Source: an uncultured Clostridia bacterium
Lineage (GTDB): Bacteria > Bacillota > Clostridia > Oscillospirales > Acutalibacteraceae
Length of the DNA stretch: 49,861 nucleotides
Assembly: GCA_946499275.1 (NCBI GenBank)
Contig: CAMMRL010000013.1
Location: 1-49,861, forward strand
Direction of reading: 5' to 3'
In this document: positions 17,657-26,248 of the stretch, one piece after another
How positions within the stretch are numbered: the first letter of the stretch is position 1
Layout of the letters: each line of letters begins with the position of its first letter
Translations under genes and position numbers: made by a program
Notes under the pieces: model-generated
What the model was told of the DNA's origin: nothing
Seen by the model: the letters and a program-made list of their open reading frames with translations, nothing else
Database searches by the model: none

Positions 17657-18916
17657 TTAAGCGATCAGCGCACGGAAAATCCGGGCGAACGCCTGCTTGA
17701 TTCCCAACTTCTCCACGGCGCGGGCGGCATATACGTCGTATTCGGCCAGTACGCTGCCGTCCATCGACAAAGTGAGCTTTCCGATAATCTGCCGTTCAAA
17801 AACCGGCGCTTCCAGGTCCTGCGCTAGCTCGAAGGATTGGGTGATCGCCTTTTCCTGTCCCTTTTTGATCAGCAGGGACTTTAAAGCGTCCATCTGCGGC
17901 TGCACGGTGGATTCCACACCCCGCAGCACCTTCACTGGGGACAAGGCGGCTTCGTCAACCGTGGGAGTATACACGGCATAATTGGCAAACCCGTAATCCA
18001 GCATCTTCCGTGCGCCGCCGAACCGTTCGTCGGTGGTAGTGCAGCCAAGGATGACCGCGCATAGGCTCATCCCGTCCCGCTGGGCGGTGGCGGAAAGGCA
18101 GTGGCCGGCCTTACTGGTGGTGCCGGTTTTCAGCCCGGTCGCGCCCGAGTAATGGCGGACCAGCTTGTTGGTGTTGACCAGCTGAGATTTGCCGTCCCGC
18201 AGGGTATCCATCCAAATGGTGGTGTACTCGGTGATTTTCGGATGCTTCATCAGTTCCCGGGACATCAGCGCCACGTCGTAGGCGGAGGAATACGCCGCTT
18301 CGTCCAATCCACAGCAGTCGGTGAACAGGGTATCCTTCATCCCCAGTTCCGCCGCCCGTTCGTTCATTCGGGCGACAAATCCCTCTTCCGACCCGCTGAT
18401 CTGCTCCGCCATCATGGCGCAGGCGTCGTTGGCCGACACCACCGCAATGGCCTTGAGCAGCTCGTGAACGGTCATGGTTTCCCCTTCCTCCAGCCAGATC
18501 TGCGACCCGCCCATGGACGCCGCGTGAGCGGAACAAGTAACAGGGGTTTCATACGTGAGTTTCCCCTCGTCAACCGCTTCCATGATCAGCAGCAGGGTCA
18601 TCACCTTGGTAACCGAAGCGATCGGCAGCTTTTCGTGCGGGTTCTTTTCAAACAGCACCTGCCCGCTGGACATTTCAATCAGTATCGCGGATTTACCCCC
18701 AACCTCCAGCGCCGCGGCTTCGGTGGGCACCACACCGTCCGACGATGCCCAGGCCGGCACTTCCTCGCTGGTCGCCTGCGCCTGGGTTTCCCCCGATTCC
18801 GTGTCGATAATCACGGAGGGCGCTCCCTCCGCCCAGGCGGGCAGGCCACCCGCCGTCAACGTTATGGCGGCGCAAAGCAGCCCGGCCAGCCACCGCTTTC
18901 CCCGTTTCATTCCCAT
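17657..18916 (-). CDS. D-alanyl-D-alanine carboxypeptidase (S11, DacF-like)
   Basis: 419 aa exported penicillin-binding protein that trims the terminal D-Ala from peptidoglycan stem peptides. Signal peptide at about 1-29 (cleavage near PAWA-EG). Intact active-site motifs: SVTK (S101, K104), SAN (161-163), KTG (263-265). A PBP5-type C-terminal domain follows, ending in an amphipathic helix-like FARIFRALIA that may tether it to the membrane. ATG at 18916 or 18910 (the latter 8 nt after AAGGG). It contrasts with the catalytically altered paralogue at 46191-47612. Confidence 0.93.
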   Translation of the reverse strand: MGMKRGKRWLAGLLCAAITLTAGGLPAWAEGAPSVIIDTESGETQAQATSEEVPAWASSDGVVPTEAAALEVGGKSAILIEMSSGQVLFEKNPHEKLPIASVTKVMTLLLIMEAVDEGKLTYETPVTCSAHAASMGGSQIWLEEGETMTVHELLKAIAVVSANDACAMMAEQISGSEEGFVARMNERAAELGMKDTLFTDCCGLDEAAYSSAYDVALMSRELMKHPKITEYTTIWMDTLRDGKSQLVNTNKLVRHYSGATGLKTGTTSKAGHCLSATAQRDGMSLCAVILGCTTTDERFGGARKMLDYGFANYAVYTPTVDEAALSPVKVLRGVESTVQPQMDALKSLLIKKGQEKAITQSFELAQDLEAPVFERQIIGKLTLSMDGSVLAEYDVYAARAVEKLGIKQAFARIFRALIA

Positions 18917-19069
18917 ATCCCTTCACCCTTTCCTTCCATCGGATACCGCTTTACTGCCACTATATGCGCGGGGAAGGGGAATTATGGCTGAAAATCCGGT
19001 GAATTGCACGCTTCCGCCGCCAAGATGCGGGAGACGCCGCGGAAAAAGCAACCGTCTTTTTAGCGAGTA

Positions 19070-19099
19070 TTGCAAAAGCTCCCGGATCCGATGTATACT
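19070..19099 (+). promoter_or_regulatory. Promoter for the 222-aa P-loop gene
   Basis: TTGCAA (19070-19075), 18 bp spacer, TATACT (19094-19099), 56 bp before the start codon. Confidence 0.65.
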
Positions 19100-19155
19100 T
19101 ATGGTGTATATATTCGTTTCCAAACTGTCCAACGCTGTGAATGGAGGGATAAGGC

Positions 19156-19824
19156 ATGCGCATAGCGGATGCAGTAATCAAAAACAAGCTGAAAAACGTG
19201 TACTTCCTTTGGGGCAGGGGCAAAACGACCATCGCCAATCGGCTTCGCGAAAAATACGGTTTTTTTATTTATAGTACCGATGAAAGCCGCGGCCGGCACA
19301 TGGCGGACGCAACCCCGGAAAACCAACCGTATATGTGCCGGGATTTCGAAAAAGAATATGGGGTAAGCAGTTTTTGGGAACTGCCTGCCGAAGTGATCGC
19401 CGAACGGGAAACGCATTTTGTGGAGGAAATGACCCCCATGATTGTCGCCGATTTGATCGCGCTTTCCCCGCAACACCGCGTCGTCATTTGCGAAGGCGAC
19501 ATTGATTATGAAGCGGTGGCGCCGATCGCCTCACATATGGTCCATCTGCGCAACGGCGGTACAAAATTCGATTGGTTTAACCGGCCAGACCATCGGGATC
19601 TCCAGGAGATAGAAGCGCGCACCGATTTGACCAAAGAAGAGAAAGCCCGGATAATCGAAAACGCTTACCAGGCTGTAGCGATTGACGAAAGCTCCTTGCC
19701 CGAATGGGTCACTCGCCTTGAAATAAAAAACATCGACTGGAACGACCATACCAGTATAGAACAGACCGTGCAGGAAGTAGAAGATTATTTTCATTTCTTC
19801 GCGGATACCAAAGGAACCCCATAA
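19156..19824 (+). CDS. P-loop kinase-like protein with a shortened Walker A loop
   Basis: 222 aa. The N terminus has the layout of small AAA/shikimate-kinase-like enzymes: strand VYFLW, then GRGKTT, helix ANRL, and a STDESRG acceptor-like segment. A normal P loop is GxxxxGK[ST]; here only GRGK is present, about three residues short. VVICEGDID may be the Walker B strand and a C-terminal helical part follows. Substrate unknown. GGAGG is properly placed before the ATG. Base composition is a little AT-richer than the neighbours. It is a single gene with its own promoter. Confidence 0.78.
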   Translation: MRIADAVIKNKLKNVYFLWGRGKTTIANRLREKYGFFIYSTDESRGRHMADATPENQPYMCRDFEKEYGVSSFWELPAEVIAERETHFVEEMTPMIVADLIALSPQHRVVICEGDIDYEAVAPIASHMVHLRNGGTKFDWFNRPDHRDLQEIEARTDLTKEEKARIIENAYQAVAIDESSLPEWVTRLEIKNIDWNDHTSIEQTVQEVEDYFHFFADTKGTP

Positions 19825-20171
19825 AGTGCCGGGATATAATCCCCCCTGTTGCCGGATGTTAATGCCGCGGAATACGCCGGCCTTGTGGAAGCCGGTGCGT
19901 AATCATTGCGTTCGCCCTATCCGGCTCCCTTTTAAAGCCGGGACGTCCAACCCGGCCGCTGCTTTTCCGGCGCGGCATCGTCTTCCCTATCGCCCAAACC
20001 GCCGGATCAACTCCGTCCAATCGTGGGTCCGCCAATGCCCGCAGGTTGGCGGATCGGCCCGCTGCATGGATTCTAAATCGGGATGCCGCCTGTCCGTCAT
20101 GCCAACGGGGAAAAGGCGGCCTATAGGGTACAACGATGGGGATTCTTCACCGCATACTTGATATTCCGACG

Positions 20172-20202
20172 AAAAAAGGGCTGTCGGTTTCGACAGCCCT
20201 TT
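20172..20202 (-). terminator. Terminator after the HPr-like gene
   Basis: Minus strand GGGCTGTCG-AAAC-CGACAGCCC followed by six T (20172-20177), 16 bp past the stop codon. Apart from this hairpin, the gap 19825-20217 shows nothing I can support; its open frames lack ribosome binding sites and family-like content. Confidence 0.92.
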
Positions 20203-20217
20203 CCGGATACTTCCTTC

Positions 20218-20448
20218 CTAACGGACAATAAACGATTCCATTTTGGTCACAAACTCATCATCCGGTTCGCAGTCCGCCTGCAGCTCCACCGGTTTGGAAA
20301 GATCCAGGCTGAACAGCCCCATGATCGACTTCCCGTCGACGACATAGCGCCCCGATACCAAGTCCACATCAAACGGCACGCTGTTACAAATATTGACGAA
20401 CTTCTTCGCATCCACGACCGTGTCGAACCGTACCATCGCCTTATACAT
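20218..20448 (-). CDS. HPr-like protein without the His15 site
   Basis: 76 aa with the HPr fold pattern: the segment DGKSIMGLFSLDL is the HPr region that carries the regulatory serine (Ser46 in HPr, Ser41 here). The GLHARPA loop with the phosphocarrier histidine is absent; the equivalent region reads RFDTVVDAKKF. HPr relatives of this kind (Crh in Bacillus) cannot pass phosphate in the PTS but can be phosphorylated on the serine by HPr kinase and act as a corepressor with CcpA. That role is inferred. GGGAGG precedes the ATG, and a promoter lies at 20515-20544. Confidence 0.85.
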   Translation of the reverse strand: MYKAMVRFDTVVDAKKFVNICNSVPFDVDLVSGRYVVDGKSIMGLFSLDLSKPVELQADCEPDDEFVTKMESFIVR

Positions 20449-20514
20449 TCGGTGATCCTCCCTTCCGCCGGGCGCTGACTATGGAGCGGGGTGAAGCGCC
20501 CGTTGTTCGGGGTT

Positions 20515-20544
20515 ATTATACCCCCGTTCCCGCAAAAAAGTCAA
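20515..20544 (-). promoter_or_regulatory. Promoter for the HPr-like gene
   Basis: Minus strand TTGACT (20539-20544), 18 bp spacer, TATAAT (20515-20520). It is divergent from the mtaB promoter 24 bp away. Confidence 0.8.
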
Positions 20545-20568
20545 CTTCCCGTTTCCACGAACAATGTG

Positions 20569-20597
20569 TTGAAATCGGGGCTTCTTTTCAGTATAAT
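20569..20597 (+). promoter_or_regulatory. Promoter for mtaB
   Basis: TTGAAA (20569-20574), 17 bp spacer, TATAAT (20592-20597), 86 bp before the mtaB start. Confidence 0.82.
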
Positions 20598-20683
20598 GAT
20601 GAGACAGGTGTTTGCCTTACCACCTGTGCATACCTTATATCTCTTTATCTTGACTCTTTCCGGCAGGAGGAATCGGACGCCGT

Positions 20684-22003
20684 ATGACCGTTTATTTTCA
20701 CACCTTAGGCTGTAAAGTCAATCAATACGAAACGCAGGCCATGCGGGCGCTGATGGAAGCCGAAGGCTACGCCACCTCCGAGGAGCTGTTTTCCGGCCAG
20801 CCGGAAGAACGGGCGGCGATGCAAGATATTGCCATTGTTATCAATTCCTGCACCGTGACGGGCGAAAGCGACAGGAAACTACGGCAGCTCCTCCGCCGTT
20901 GCCGGCGGGAATACCCGCACGCGGTGCTGGTACTCACCGGCTGCATGCCCCAGGCCTTCCCCGAAGCGGCGGAGAGCTTTACCGAAGCGGATATTGTGCT
21001 GGGCAACGCTTCCCGGCGGGCTCTCCCGCGGTATTTCCACGATTTCCTCACCCGCGGGGTACGGATTGTGGACATCGCCGAACACAGCCGGCAGTTTGAA
21101 AGCCTGGCGATTGACGACTTTCAGGGCCGCACCCGCGCGTTTGTGAAAATTGAAGACGGGTGCAACCGCTTCTGCTCCTACTGCATCATCCCCTATGCAC
21201 GGGGACGGGTCCGCTCCAAGCCGCTGGACGAACTGAGGGACGAGCTGCAGGCGCTCGCGCGAAAGGGATACGCGGAGGTGGTGCTGGTCGGCATCAACCT
21301 GACGGCCTATGGCCAGGATCTCGGCCTGACTCTGTGCGACGCGGTGGACGCCGCCTGCGAAACGGACGGGATACGGCGGGTCCGGCTCGGTTCGCTGGAA
21401 CCAGACATGCTCACCCCCGCCGTGATCGAACGGCTGGGCGCGCAGGAAAAACTCTGCCCCCAGTTCCATCTCTCCCTGCAAAGCGGGTGCGCCGCCACCC
21501 TGAAACGGATGAACCGGCACTACATGCCGGATGAATACCGCGCGGTCTGCCGCGTGCTGCGGGAACGCTTTCCCGGCTGCGCCCTGACCACCGACGTGAT
21601 GGTCGGCTTTCCCGGCGAGGACGCGGAGGAGTTTGAGGAATCCCTGGCCTTTGTGCAGGAAATCGGCTTTGCCCGCGTCCATGTTTTCGCTTACTCCCCC
21701 CGCCCCGGGACTGTAGCCGCCAAGGCGGAGGGGCAGGTCCCGCGGGAGGAGAAAGCCCGCCGCAGCCGCCGGATGATCGCCGCCTGCGACCGGCAGCGGG
21801 ACATGTATCTGGATACCTGGGTAGGAAAAGAAGCCGACGTGCTCCTGGAGACGCGCACCACCGGCGGCAAGATGGAAGGATACACCCCCGAATATATCCC
21901 CGTCCTCGTTCCCGCCCCGGCGGAAGGCCCCGCCCCGGGTGAAACGGCCCGCGTGCGGATCACTGGCCATCAGGACGGCGTATGCGAAGGGGAATGGGCA
22001 TAG
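20684..22003 (+). CDS. mtaB: tRNA t6A37 methylthiotransferase MtaB
   Basis: 439-aa radical-SAM enzyme converting t6A to ms2t6A at position 37 of tRNAs reading ANN codons. An N-terminal UPF0004 domain has conserved Cys (LGCKVNQYETQ, INSCTVT, TGCMPQ); the radical-SAM cluster is in DGCNRFCSYC; a C-terminal TRAM-like domain ends in ARVRITGHQDG. These patterns fit MtaB (YqeV) rather than MiaB, which has a different N-terminal motif. AGGAGG precedes the ATG at 20684, and a hairpin follows the stop. Confidence 0.93.
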   Translation: MTVYFHTLGCKVNQYETQAMRALMEAEGYATSEELFSGQPEERAAMQDIAIVINSCTVTGESDRKLRQLLRRCRREYPHAVLVLTGCMPQAFPEAAESFTEADIVLGNASRRALPRYFHDFLTRGVRIVDIAEHSRQFESLAIDDFQGRTRAFVKIEDGCNRFCSYCIIPYARGRVRSKPLDELRDELQALARKGYAEVVLVGINLTAYGQDLGLTLCDAVDAACETDGIRRVRLGSLEPDMLTPAVIERLGAQEKLCPQFHLSLQSGCAATLKRMNRHYMPDEYRAVCRVLRERFPGCALTTDVMVGFPGEDAEEFEESLAFVQEIGFARVHVFAYSPRPGTVAAKAEGQVPREEKARRSRRMIAACDRQRDMYLDTWVGKEADVLLETRTTGGKMEGYTPEYIPVLVPAPAEGPAPGETARVRITGHQDGVCEGEWA

Positions 22004-22040
22004 GTTCCTGGAAGCGGAAAATAGCCGCCTTGCTATTCAA

Positions 22041-22086
22041 AAACAGCTCGGGAAGAGAGAACAGTTCCCTCTTCCCGGGCTGTTTA
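22041..22086 (+). terminator. Terminator after mtaB
   Basis: 16-bp arms (22042-22057 and 22069-22084) ACAGCTCGGGAAGAG/CTCTTCCCGGGCTGT with one G-T pair, then TTATTTG. Confidence 0.75.
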
Positions 22087-22248
22087 TTTGCTTCAATCTA
22101 TACTATAAGGATAAATATTTAATTTTTATACAGAATTAGACTCGATTTTCCTTTTCAAACCCAGCTGATCCCGCTGCATCCGGATAATCGCCAACCGAAA
22201 CGAACCGGACGATACGCAGCAAAAGTTGCGGTAACCCGTTGGCTTTCC

Positions 22249-23805
22249 CTATTTGTTGTTCAGCTCCGCAATATTTAGGATGTCGCGACAGAGAAAGGCG
22301 ATCAGGGCGGAAACGGCGGCACACCATAGGGTGATCACCAGCATCGCGGCCGCCACCCCGGCGAACATCCCAGCAATGATGCCGGCAACCACTCCCGGCA
22401 GCGCCAGGAGCATCATCAAAACCAGGTACAGCCCCAGGATCAGCGCCTTATTCAGCACCTGGCCGAACAGCCGCTCCATCAGGATGTTCCCCGCCATAAA
22501 CAGCAGGGCGAAGCCGAACCGCGCCACCACGCAGCCGGCGATATCCAGCGGTGAAGCGCCGACAATCAACCCGCAGGGGACCATGACCACCACCGCTTCC
22601 ACCGCGGACTGTAGGATGCTCTCCCGGCATACCCCGATCAGCTTGCGGAAGGGCGGCTCCGGGATCATGTAGATATATGGCATCAGCAGCTCCCGCAGCC
22701 AGCGCCCGGTGCTGGAGGAAAAAATCTGCATATAGGTGGCGAAAATAAACACGGCCAGGATGCCTTCCTCCCGCATGAAAAAGGAAAACGCGATGCTGAT
22801 CGCCGCCCAGAGCAGCGTCATGCCGTCCAGCAGGAACACGCGGGAGCGCCGCCGTTCCAGCCGGTGCTTGTAAAAGAAGACGCCCGCTCCCGTTCCCGCG
22901 CCGATACCAATTTTCCCCACCTTGACATGGACGGGGACCGGCTCGGCCATCTTCCCTTCCTTGGAAGCGGTGATCGCGCTGAAAGATACCTCGGTGGCTT
23001 TGAGCACGTCCTCGTAAAAATCCGGGTGGTTGCAAGTGATCAGCAGCACCAGCGCCGCCACATAGGCCGCGCAGCCCCCCAGGCCAAGCACAGCGGACAG
23101 GATATCCCCCGTTATCAAGCCGCCCACCGCCGCTTTCATCCATCCCGCCACCGGGAAAGCGGCGAGCAGCGGGCCGTCGGCCGCGGCAACTACAGCCGCC
23201 AGCTTATTGTCCGCCGCCGCGGCGGGCAGGCCGACCAATAGAACCGCCGCGGCCGCCAGCGCATACAGCACGATTTTCATCCCCCGCTGCCGTCCCTCGT
23301 CCCCGCTGGTGAAGGCGTACAGCACCATGGAGGTAAGCTGCGCGCAGAACACCGTCAGGCAATAGCCGAGCATAACCGCCAGCAGCCCGGGGATCGACAA
23401 ACCGTACAGGTCATGGAGCCAGGAGTATTGGAACAACAGGAAAAATCCCAGCAGCACCGAGGTGCCGAGCTGGCGGACCAGGCCGTAAAACAGGATCCGC
23501 TGCGGACGGATCGGCGTGGAAAACAGCAGGTTGACGTCCGCCATGGTGTAAAAGCTTGCTCCCGAGGACAGGCCGTTTTTACACAAGAGCAAAAACATCA
23601 CCGCGTACAGCGCCAGCAGCATGGCCCGCAGTTCCGCCATCGGCCGACGCTCCGCCGCCGTGTCCGAAGGCAGGCCGGCCGTAAATACCACCAGCCCCAG
23701 CATGGCGATTATAAACAGCACCAAAATCAGCTGAGAGGGATGCCGGCGCAGCTCCTTGACGCGGTTTTTCACCGTGGTGATAAACAGATATCCTAGCGCC
23801 CTCAT
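22249..23805 (-). CDS. ABC exporter membrane protein (ABC_export-like)
   Basis: 518 aa with about a dozen hydrophobic spans and no ATPase motifs. The N-terminal layout (RHPSQLILVLF, LLLCKNGLSSGASFYTMADV, LFSTPI) fits the Clostridia family described as putative ABC exporter permease. Substrate unknown. The start codon overlaps the stop of the upstream ATPase gene (shared ATGA, 23802-23805), so the two are very likely translated together as one transporter. Confidence 0.87.
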   Translation of the reverse strand: MRALGYLFITTVKNRVKELRRHPSQLILVLFIIAMLGLVVFTAGLPSDTAAERRPMAELRAMLLALYAVMFLLLCKNGLSSGASFYTMADVNLLFSTPIRPQRILFYGLVRQLGTSVLLGFFLLFQYSWLHDLYGLSIPGLLAVMLGYCLTVFCAQLTSMVLYAFTSGDEGRQRGMKIVLYALAAAAVLLVGLPAAAADNKLAAVVAAADGPLLAAFPVAGWMKAAVGGLITGDILSAVLGLGGCAAYVAALVLLITCNHPDFYEDVLKATEVSFSAITASKEGKMAEPVPVHVKVGKIGIGAGTGAGVFFYKHRLERRRSRVFLLDGMTLLWAAISIAFSFFMREEGILAVFIFATYMQIFSSSTGRWLRELLMPYIYMIPEPPFRKLIGVCRESILQSAVEAVVVMVPCGLIVGASPLDIAGCVVARFGFALLFMAGNILMERLFGQVLNKALILGLYLVLMMLLALPGVVAGIIAGMFAGVAAAMLVITLWCAAVSALIAFLCRDILNIAELNNK

Positions 23806-24524
23806 ACGGATTCCTCCGCAACTGCCGCCGGTTTCTCCGTGATTTCAAAAAACAGTTCTTCCAGAGTCTTTTCCCCCTGCGCGGCCGGCTCGTTTTTCAT
23901 GGTAGCGGCGAACGTCCCGTTCATCATGATATGGGCGATGTCCCAGTAATCTTCTACGCTGTCGATCATATGGGTACTGATGAGCACCGACGCGCCGTCC
24001 CTTTTCAGCTCGCGGAACAGGTCCTTGAGTTCCTTGATGGCATGGGGATCCAGCCCGACCAGCGGCTCGTCGAAGATCACCACTTTCGGGCGGGGAAGCA
24101 GGGCGCAGCAGACGCTCAGCTTCTGCTGCATCCCTTTGGACAGTTCCTTGCCGAGCTTGCCCTTCTTATCCGCCAGTTCGAACCGTTCCAGAAGGGACGC
24201 GGCGTATTCCTGCCAGCCGGTCAGGGAATAGGCGCGGGCGATGAATTCCAGATGCTCGCCCACCGTCAGCAGGTCGTAAACCGCCGGCATCTCCGGCACA
24301 TAGCCGAGCAGGCGCTTGGCCTCCAGCGATTTGTTGGGATACCCGTTAATCCGGATTTCCCCCTCAAACCGCAGCAGGCCGCTGATGCATTTGATAATGG
24401 TGGATTTGCCCGCCCCGTTCGGGCCGAGCAAGATGGCGATCTGCCCGTCCTCCACCCCAAAGCTGATATCGCTGTTCGCAGTCAATTTGCCGTACCGCTT
24501 GGTTACATGGCTTACAGTAAACAT
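23802..24524 (-). CDS. ABC transporter ATP-binding protein
   Basis: 240 aa. Walker A GPNGAGKS (34-41), a Q-loop region, signature LSKGMQQK, Walker B VVIFDEP with the D-loop VGLD, and the switch His in ISTHMID. GGAGG precedes the ATG at 24524; the longer frame to 24605 adds a Glu-rich stretch that is an antisense reading of the ribosome binding region. Partner of the membrane protein encoded immediately downstream. Confidence 0.93.
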   Translation of the reverse strand: MFTVSHVTKRYGKLTANSDISFGVEDGQIAILLGPNGAGKSTIIKCISGLLRFEGEIRINGYPNKSLEAKRLLGYVPEMPAVYDLLTVGEHLEFIARAYSLTGWQEYAASLLERFELADKKGKLGKELSKGMQQKLSVCCALLPRPKVVIFDEPLVGLDPHAIKELKDLFRELKRDGASVLISTHMIDSVEDYWDIAHIMMNGTFAATMKNEPAAQGEKTLEELFFEITEKPAAVAEESV

Positions 24525-24697
24525 CGGTTCCTCCTCTTCCTCAAAACAGCCGCCGGATTGCCCACAGACCGGGGCGTTTCCCGGCCGAACGCCGGGGAAT
24601 CCCACCCGTTTTCACAATAAAAGCCGTTCAGTGAAAAGTCAAGCAAAAAAATTCTTAATTTTCCCGCCTTTTCTGCGGCTTCCCGTCACTTTTTATA

Positions 24698-24726
24698 TTG
24701 AAATGCCGTAGGAATTTCGGTATAAT
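24698..24726 (+). promoter_or_regulatory. Promoter for the decarboxylase beta/gamma genes
   Basis: TTGAAA (24698-24703), 17 bp spacer, TATAAT (24721-24726), 78 bp before the TTG start of the beta subunit. Confidence 0.85.
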
Positions 24727-24803
24727 AGGTAGCTGTTAGTTCCCCCATTTCAAATTGCGGCGGCGTAATATCCAGATGCGTCCCCGCCAAAGGAGAGTCT
24801 ACG

Positions 24804-25970
24804 TTGGAAATACTGGAGCATTTTCGTTTTCTGTACGACGGGGTCGCGTTCTTTTTCTCGGCCGACGGCTGGAAGAACCTCGTCATGATCCTGATCGGCG
24901 GGCTGCTGATCTATCTGGCGCTGGCCAAGGACTTTGAGCCGGCCCTGCTGATGCCGATGGGGTTCGGCGCCATTTTGGTCAACATCCCATGGTCGGGCGC
25001 TATCGGCACCGCCGCCGACGGCTCGACCGGCATTGTGGAATGGCTGTTCAACGTGGGAATTTCCGCGTCGGAAGCCATGCCGCTTCTGCTCTTCATCGGC
25101 ATCGGCGCCATGATTGATTTTGGCCCGCTGCTGTCCAATCCCAAAATGCTCCTGTTCGGCGCGGCGGCTCAGTTCGGCATTTTCCTGACCGTCTTGATCG
25201 CGTCCTTTTTCTTCCCGTTCAAGGAAGCGGCGTCCATCGGCATCATCGGCGCGGCGGACGGCCCGACTTCCATCCTGGTTTCGAAAATCTTCCAATCCGA
25301 AAATATGGGTGCGATTGCTGTTGCGGCCTATTCCTATATGGCGCTGGTCCCGATTATCCAGCCGGCCGCCATCAAGCTGGTGACCACCAAAAAGGAACGG
25401 ATGATCCGGATGCCGTACAGCCCGAAATCGGTTTCCCGTCTGACCCGCATCCTCTTTCCGATTATCGTCACCATCATCGCCGGGCTGGTCGCCCCCGCCT
25501 CAGTGTCACTGGTGGGTATGTTGATGTTCGGCAACCTGCTGCGGGAGTGCCTGAAGCTGGACAGCCTGTCCCAGACCGCACAGACCACTTTGGCCAACCT
25601 AATCACCATCCTGCTGGGCATCACCATCGCCTTCACCATGCGGGCGGAACAGTTCCTGACGGTGGCGACCATCGTCATTATGGCCTTAGGCCTGGTGGCT
25701 TTTGTGTTCGACACTATCGGCGGCGTCCTGTTCGCCAAGCTGATGAATATTTTCCTGCCGGAAGGCAAAAAGATCAATCCGATGGTCGGCGGCGCGGGCA
25801 TTTCCGCCTTCCCGATGTCGGCCCGGGTTATCCAGAAAATGGCCCTGAAGGAAGATAACCAGAACCATCTGCTCATGCATGCTGTGGGCGCCAATGTCGC
25901 GGGCCAGATCGGCTCGGTCGTCGCAGGCGGTATTATCCTGACGGTGGTTCCCCGCCTGATCGGCGGCTGA
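24804..25970 (+). CDS. Sodium-pumping decarboxylase beta subunit (OadB/GcdB/MmdB family)
   Basis: 388-aa membrane carboxylyase that couples decarboxylation of a biotin-bound carboxyl group to Na+ export. About ten hydrophobic spans; family segments include IGAMIDFGPLLSNP, GIIGAADGPTSI and, near the C terminus, NPMVGGAGISAFPMSARV. The start is TTG at 24804 with AAAGGAG at the right distance. Which decarboxylase it belongs to (oxaloacetate, methylmalonyl-CoA, glutaconyl-CoA) cannot be read from it. No alpha subunit or biotin carrier lies in the window; a small gamma-like gene follows 28 bp later. Confidence 0.92.
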   Translation: MEILEHFRFLYDGVAFFFSADGWKNLVMILIGGLLIYLALAKDFEPALLMPMGFGAILVNIPWSGAIGTAADGSTGIVEWLFNVGISASEAMPLLLFIGIGAMIDFGPLLSNPKMLLFGAAAQFGIFLTVLIASFFFPFKEAASIGIIGAADGPTSILVSKIFQSENMGAIAVAAYSYMALVPIIQPAAIKLVTTKKERMIRMPYSPKSVSRLTRILFPIIVTIIAGLVAPASVSLVGMLMFGNLLRECLKLDSLSQTAQTTLANLITILLGITIAFTMRAEQFLTVATIVIMALGLVAFVFDTIGGVLFAKLMNIFLPEGKKINPMVGGAGISAFPMSARVIQKMALKEDNQNHLLMHAVGANVAGQIGSVVAGGIILTVVPRLIGG

Positions 25971-25998
25971 TGCAACAGCGGAGAAAGGATGACGCACT

Positions 25999-26172
25999 AT
26001 GAATATTGAATTCCAGGGACTGGCCAATCTCGGCAACGCGCTGCTGCTGATGCTGCTTGGCATGGTCGGCATTTTCGTGGTCATGGTTGTGCTGCTTGTC
26101 GTGATCGTACTGCTGAACAAGTCGACCAGCGAAAAAAAGAAAGACGATTCCAGCGACGATAATCCACAGTGA
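25999..26172 (+). CDS. OadG-like gamma subunit, 57 aa
   Basis: A short open frame with AAAGG upstream. One strongly hydrophobic span (about 14-40, ALLLMLLGMVGIFVVMV onward) is followed by a charged Lys/Asp/Ser-rich tail. This is the layout of the membrane anchor (gamma/OadG) of sodium-pumping decarboxylases, and its place directly after the beta subunit supports that. It is shorter than typical gamma subunits, whose tail is usually longer. Confidence 0.8.
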   Translation: MNIEFQGLANLGNALLLMLLGMVGIFVVMVVLLVVIVLLNKSTSEKKKDDSSDDNPQ

Positions 26173-26179
26173 TTTTGCA

Positions 26180-26207
26180 GAAAGGGGACGGACGGCCGTC
26201 CCCTTTC
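26180..26207 (+). other. Perfect 12-bp hairpin between the OadG-like gene and proS
   Basis: GAAAGGGGACGG (26180-26191), loop ACGG, CCGTCCCCTTTC (26196-26207). No T run follows, so it may slow or protect transcripts rather than end them; proS begins 42 bp later and has no clear promoter of its own. Confidence 0.6.
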
Positions 26208-26248
26208 CGGTAAATAAACGAGGTTTCTAGGAAAGGAAGGAAGTACCG

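Noticed and set aside
19826-20161. 111-aa open frame after the P-loop gene
   Set aside because: No ribosome binding site and Pro/Arg-rich content like a random GC-rich frame.
26180-26207. Terminator between the gamma subunit and proS
   Set aside because: Stem is perfect but no T run follows; listed only as a hairpin.
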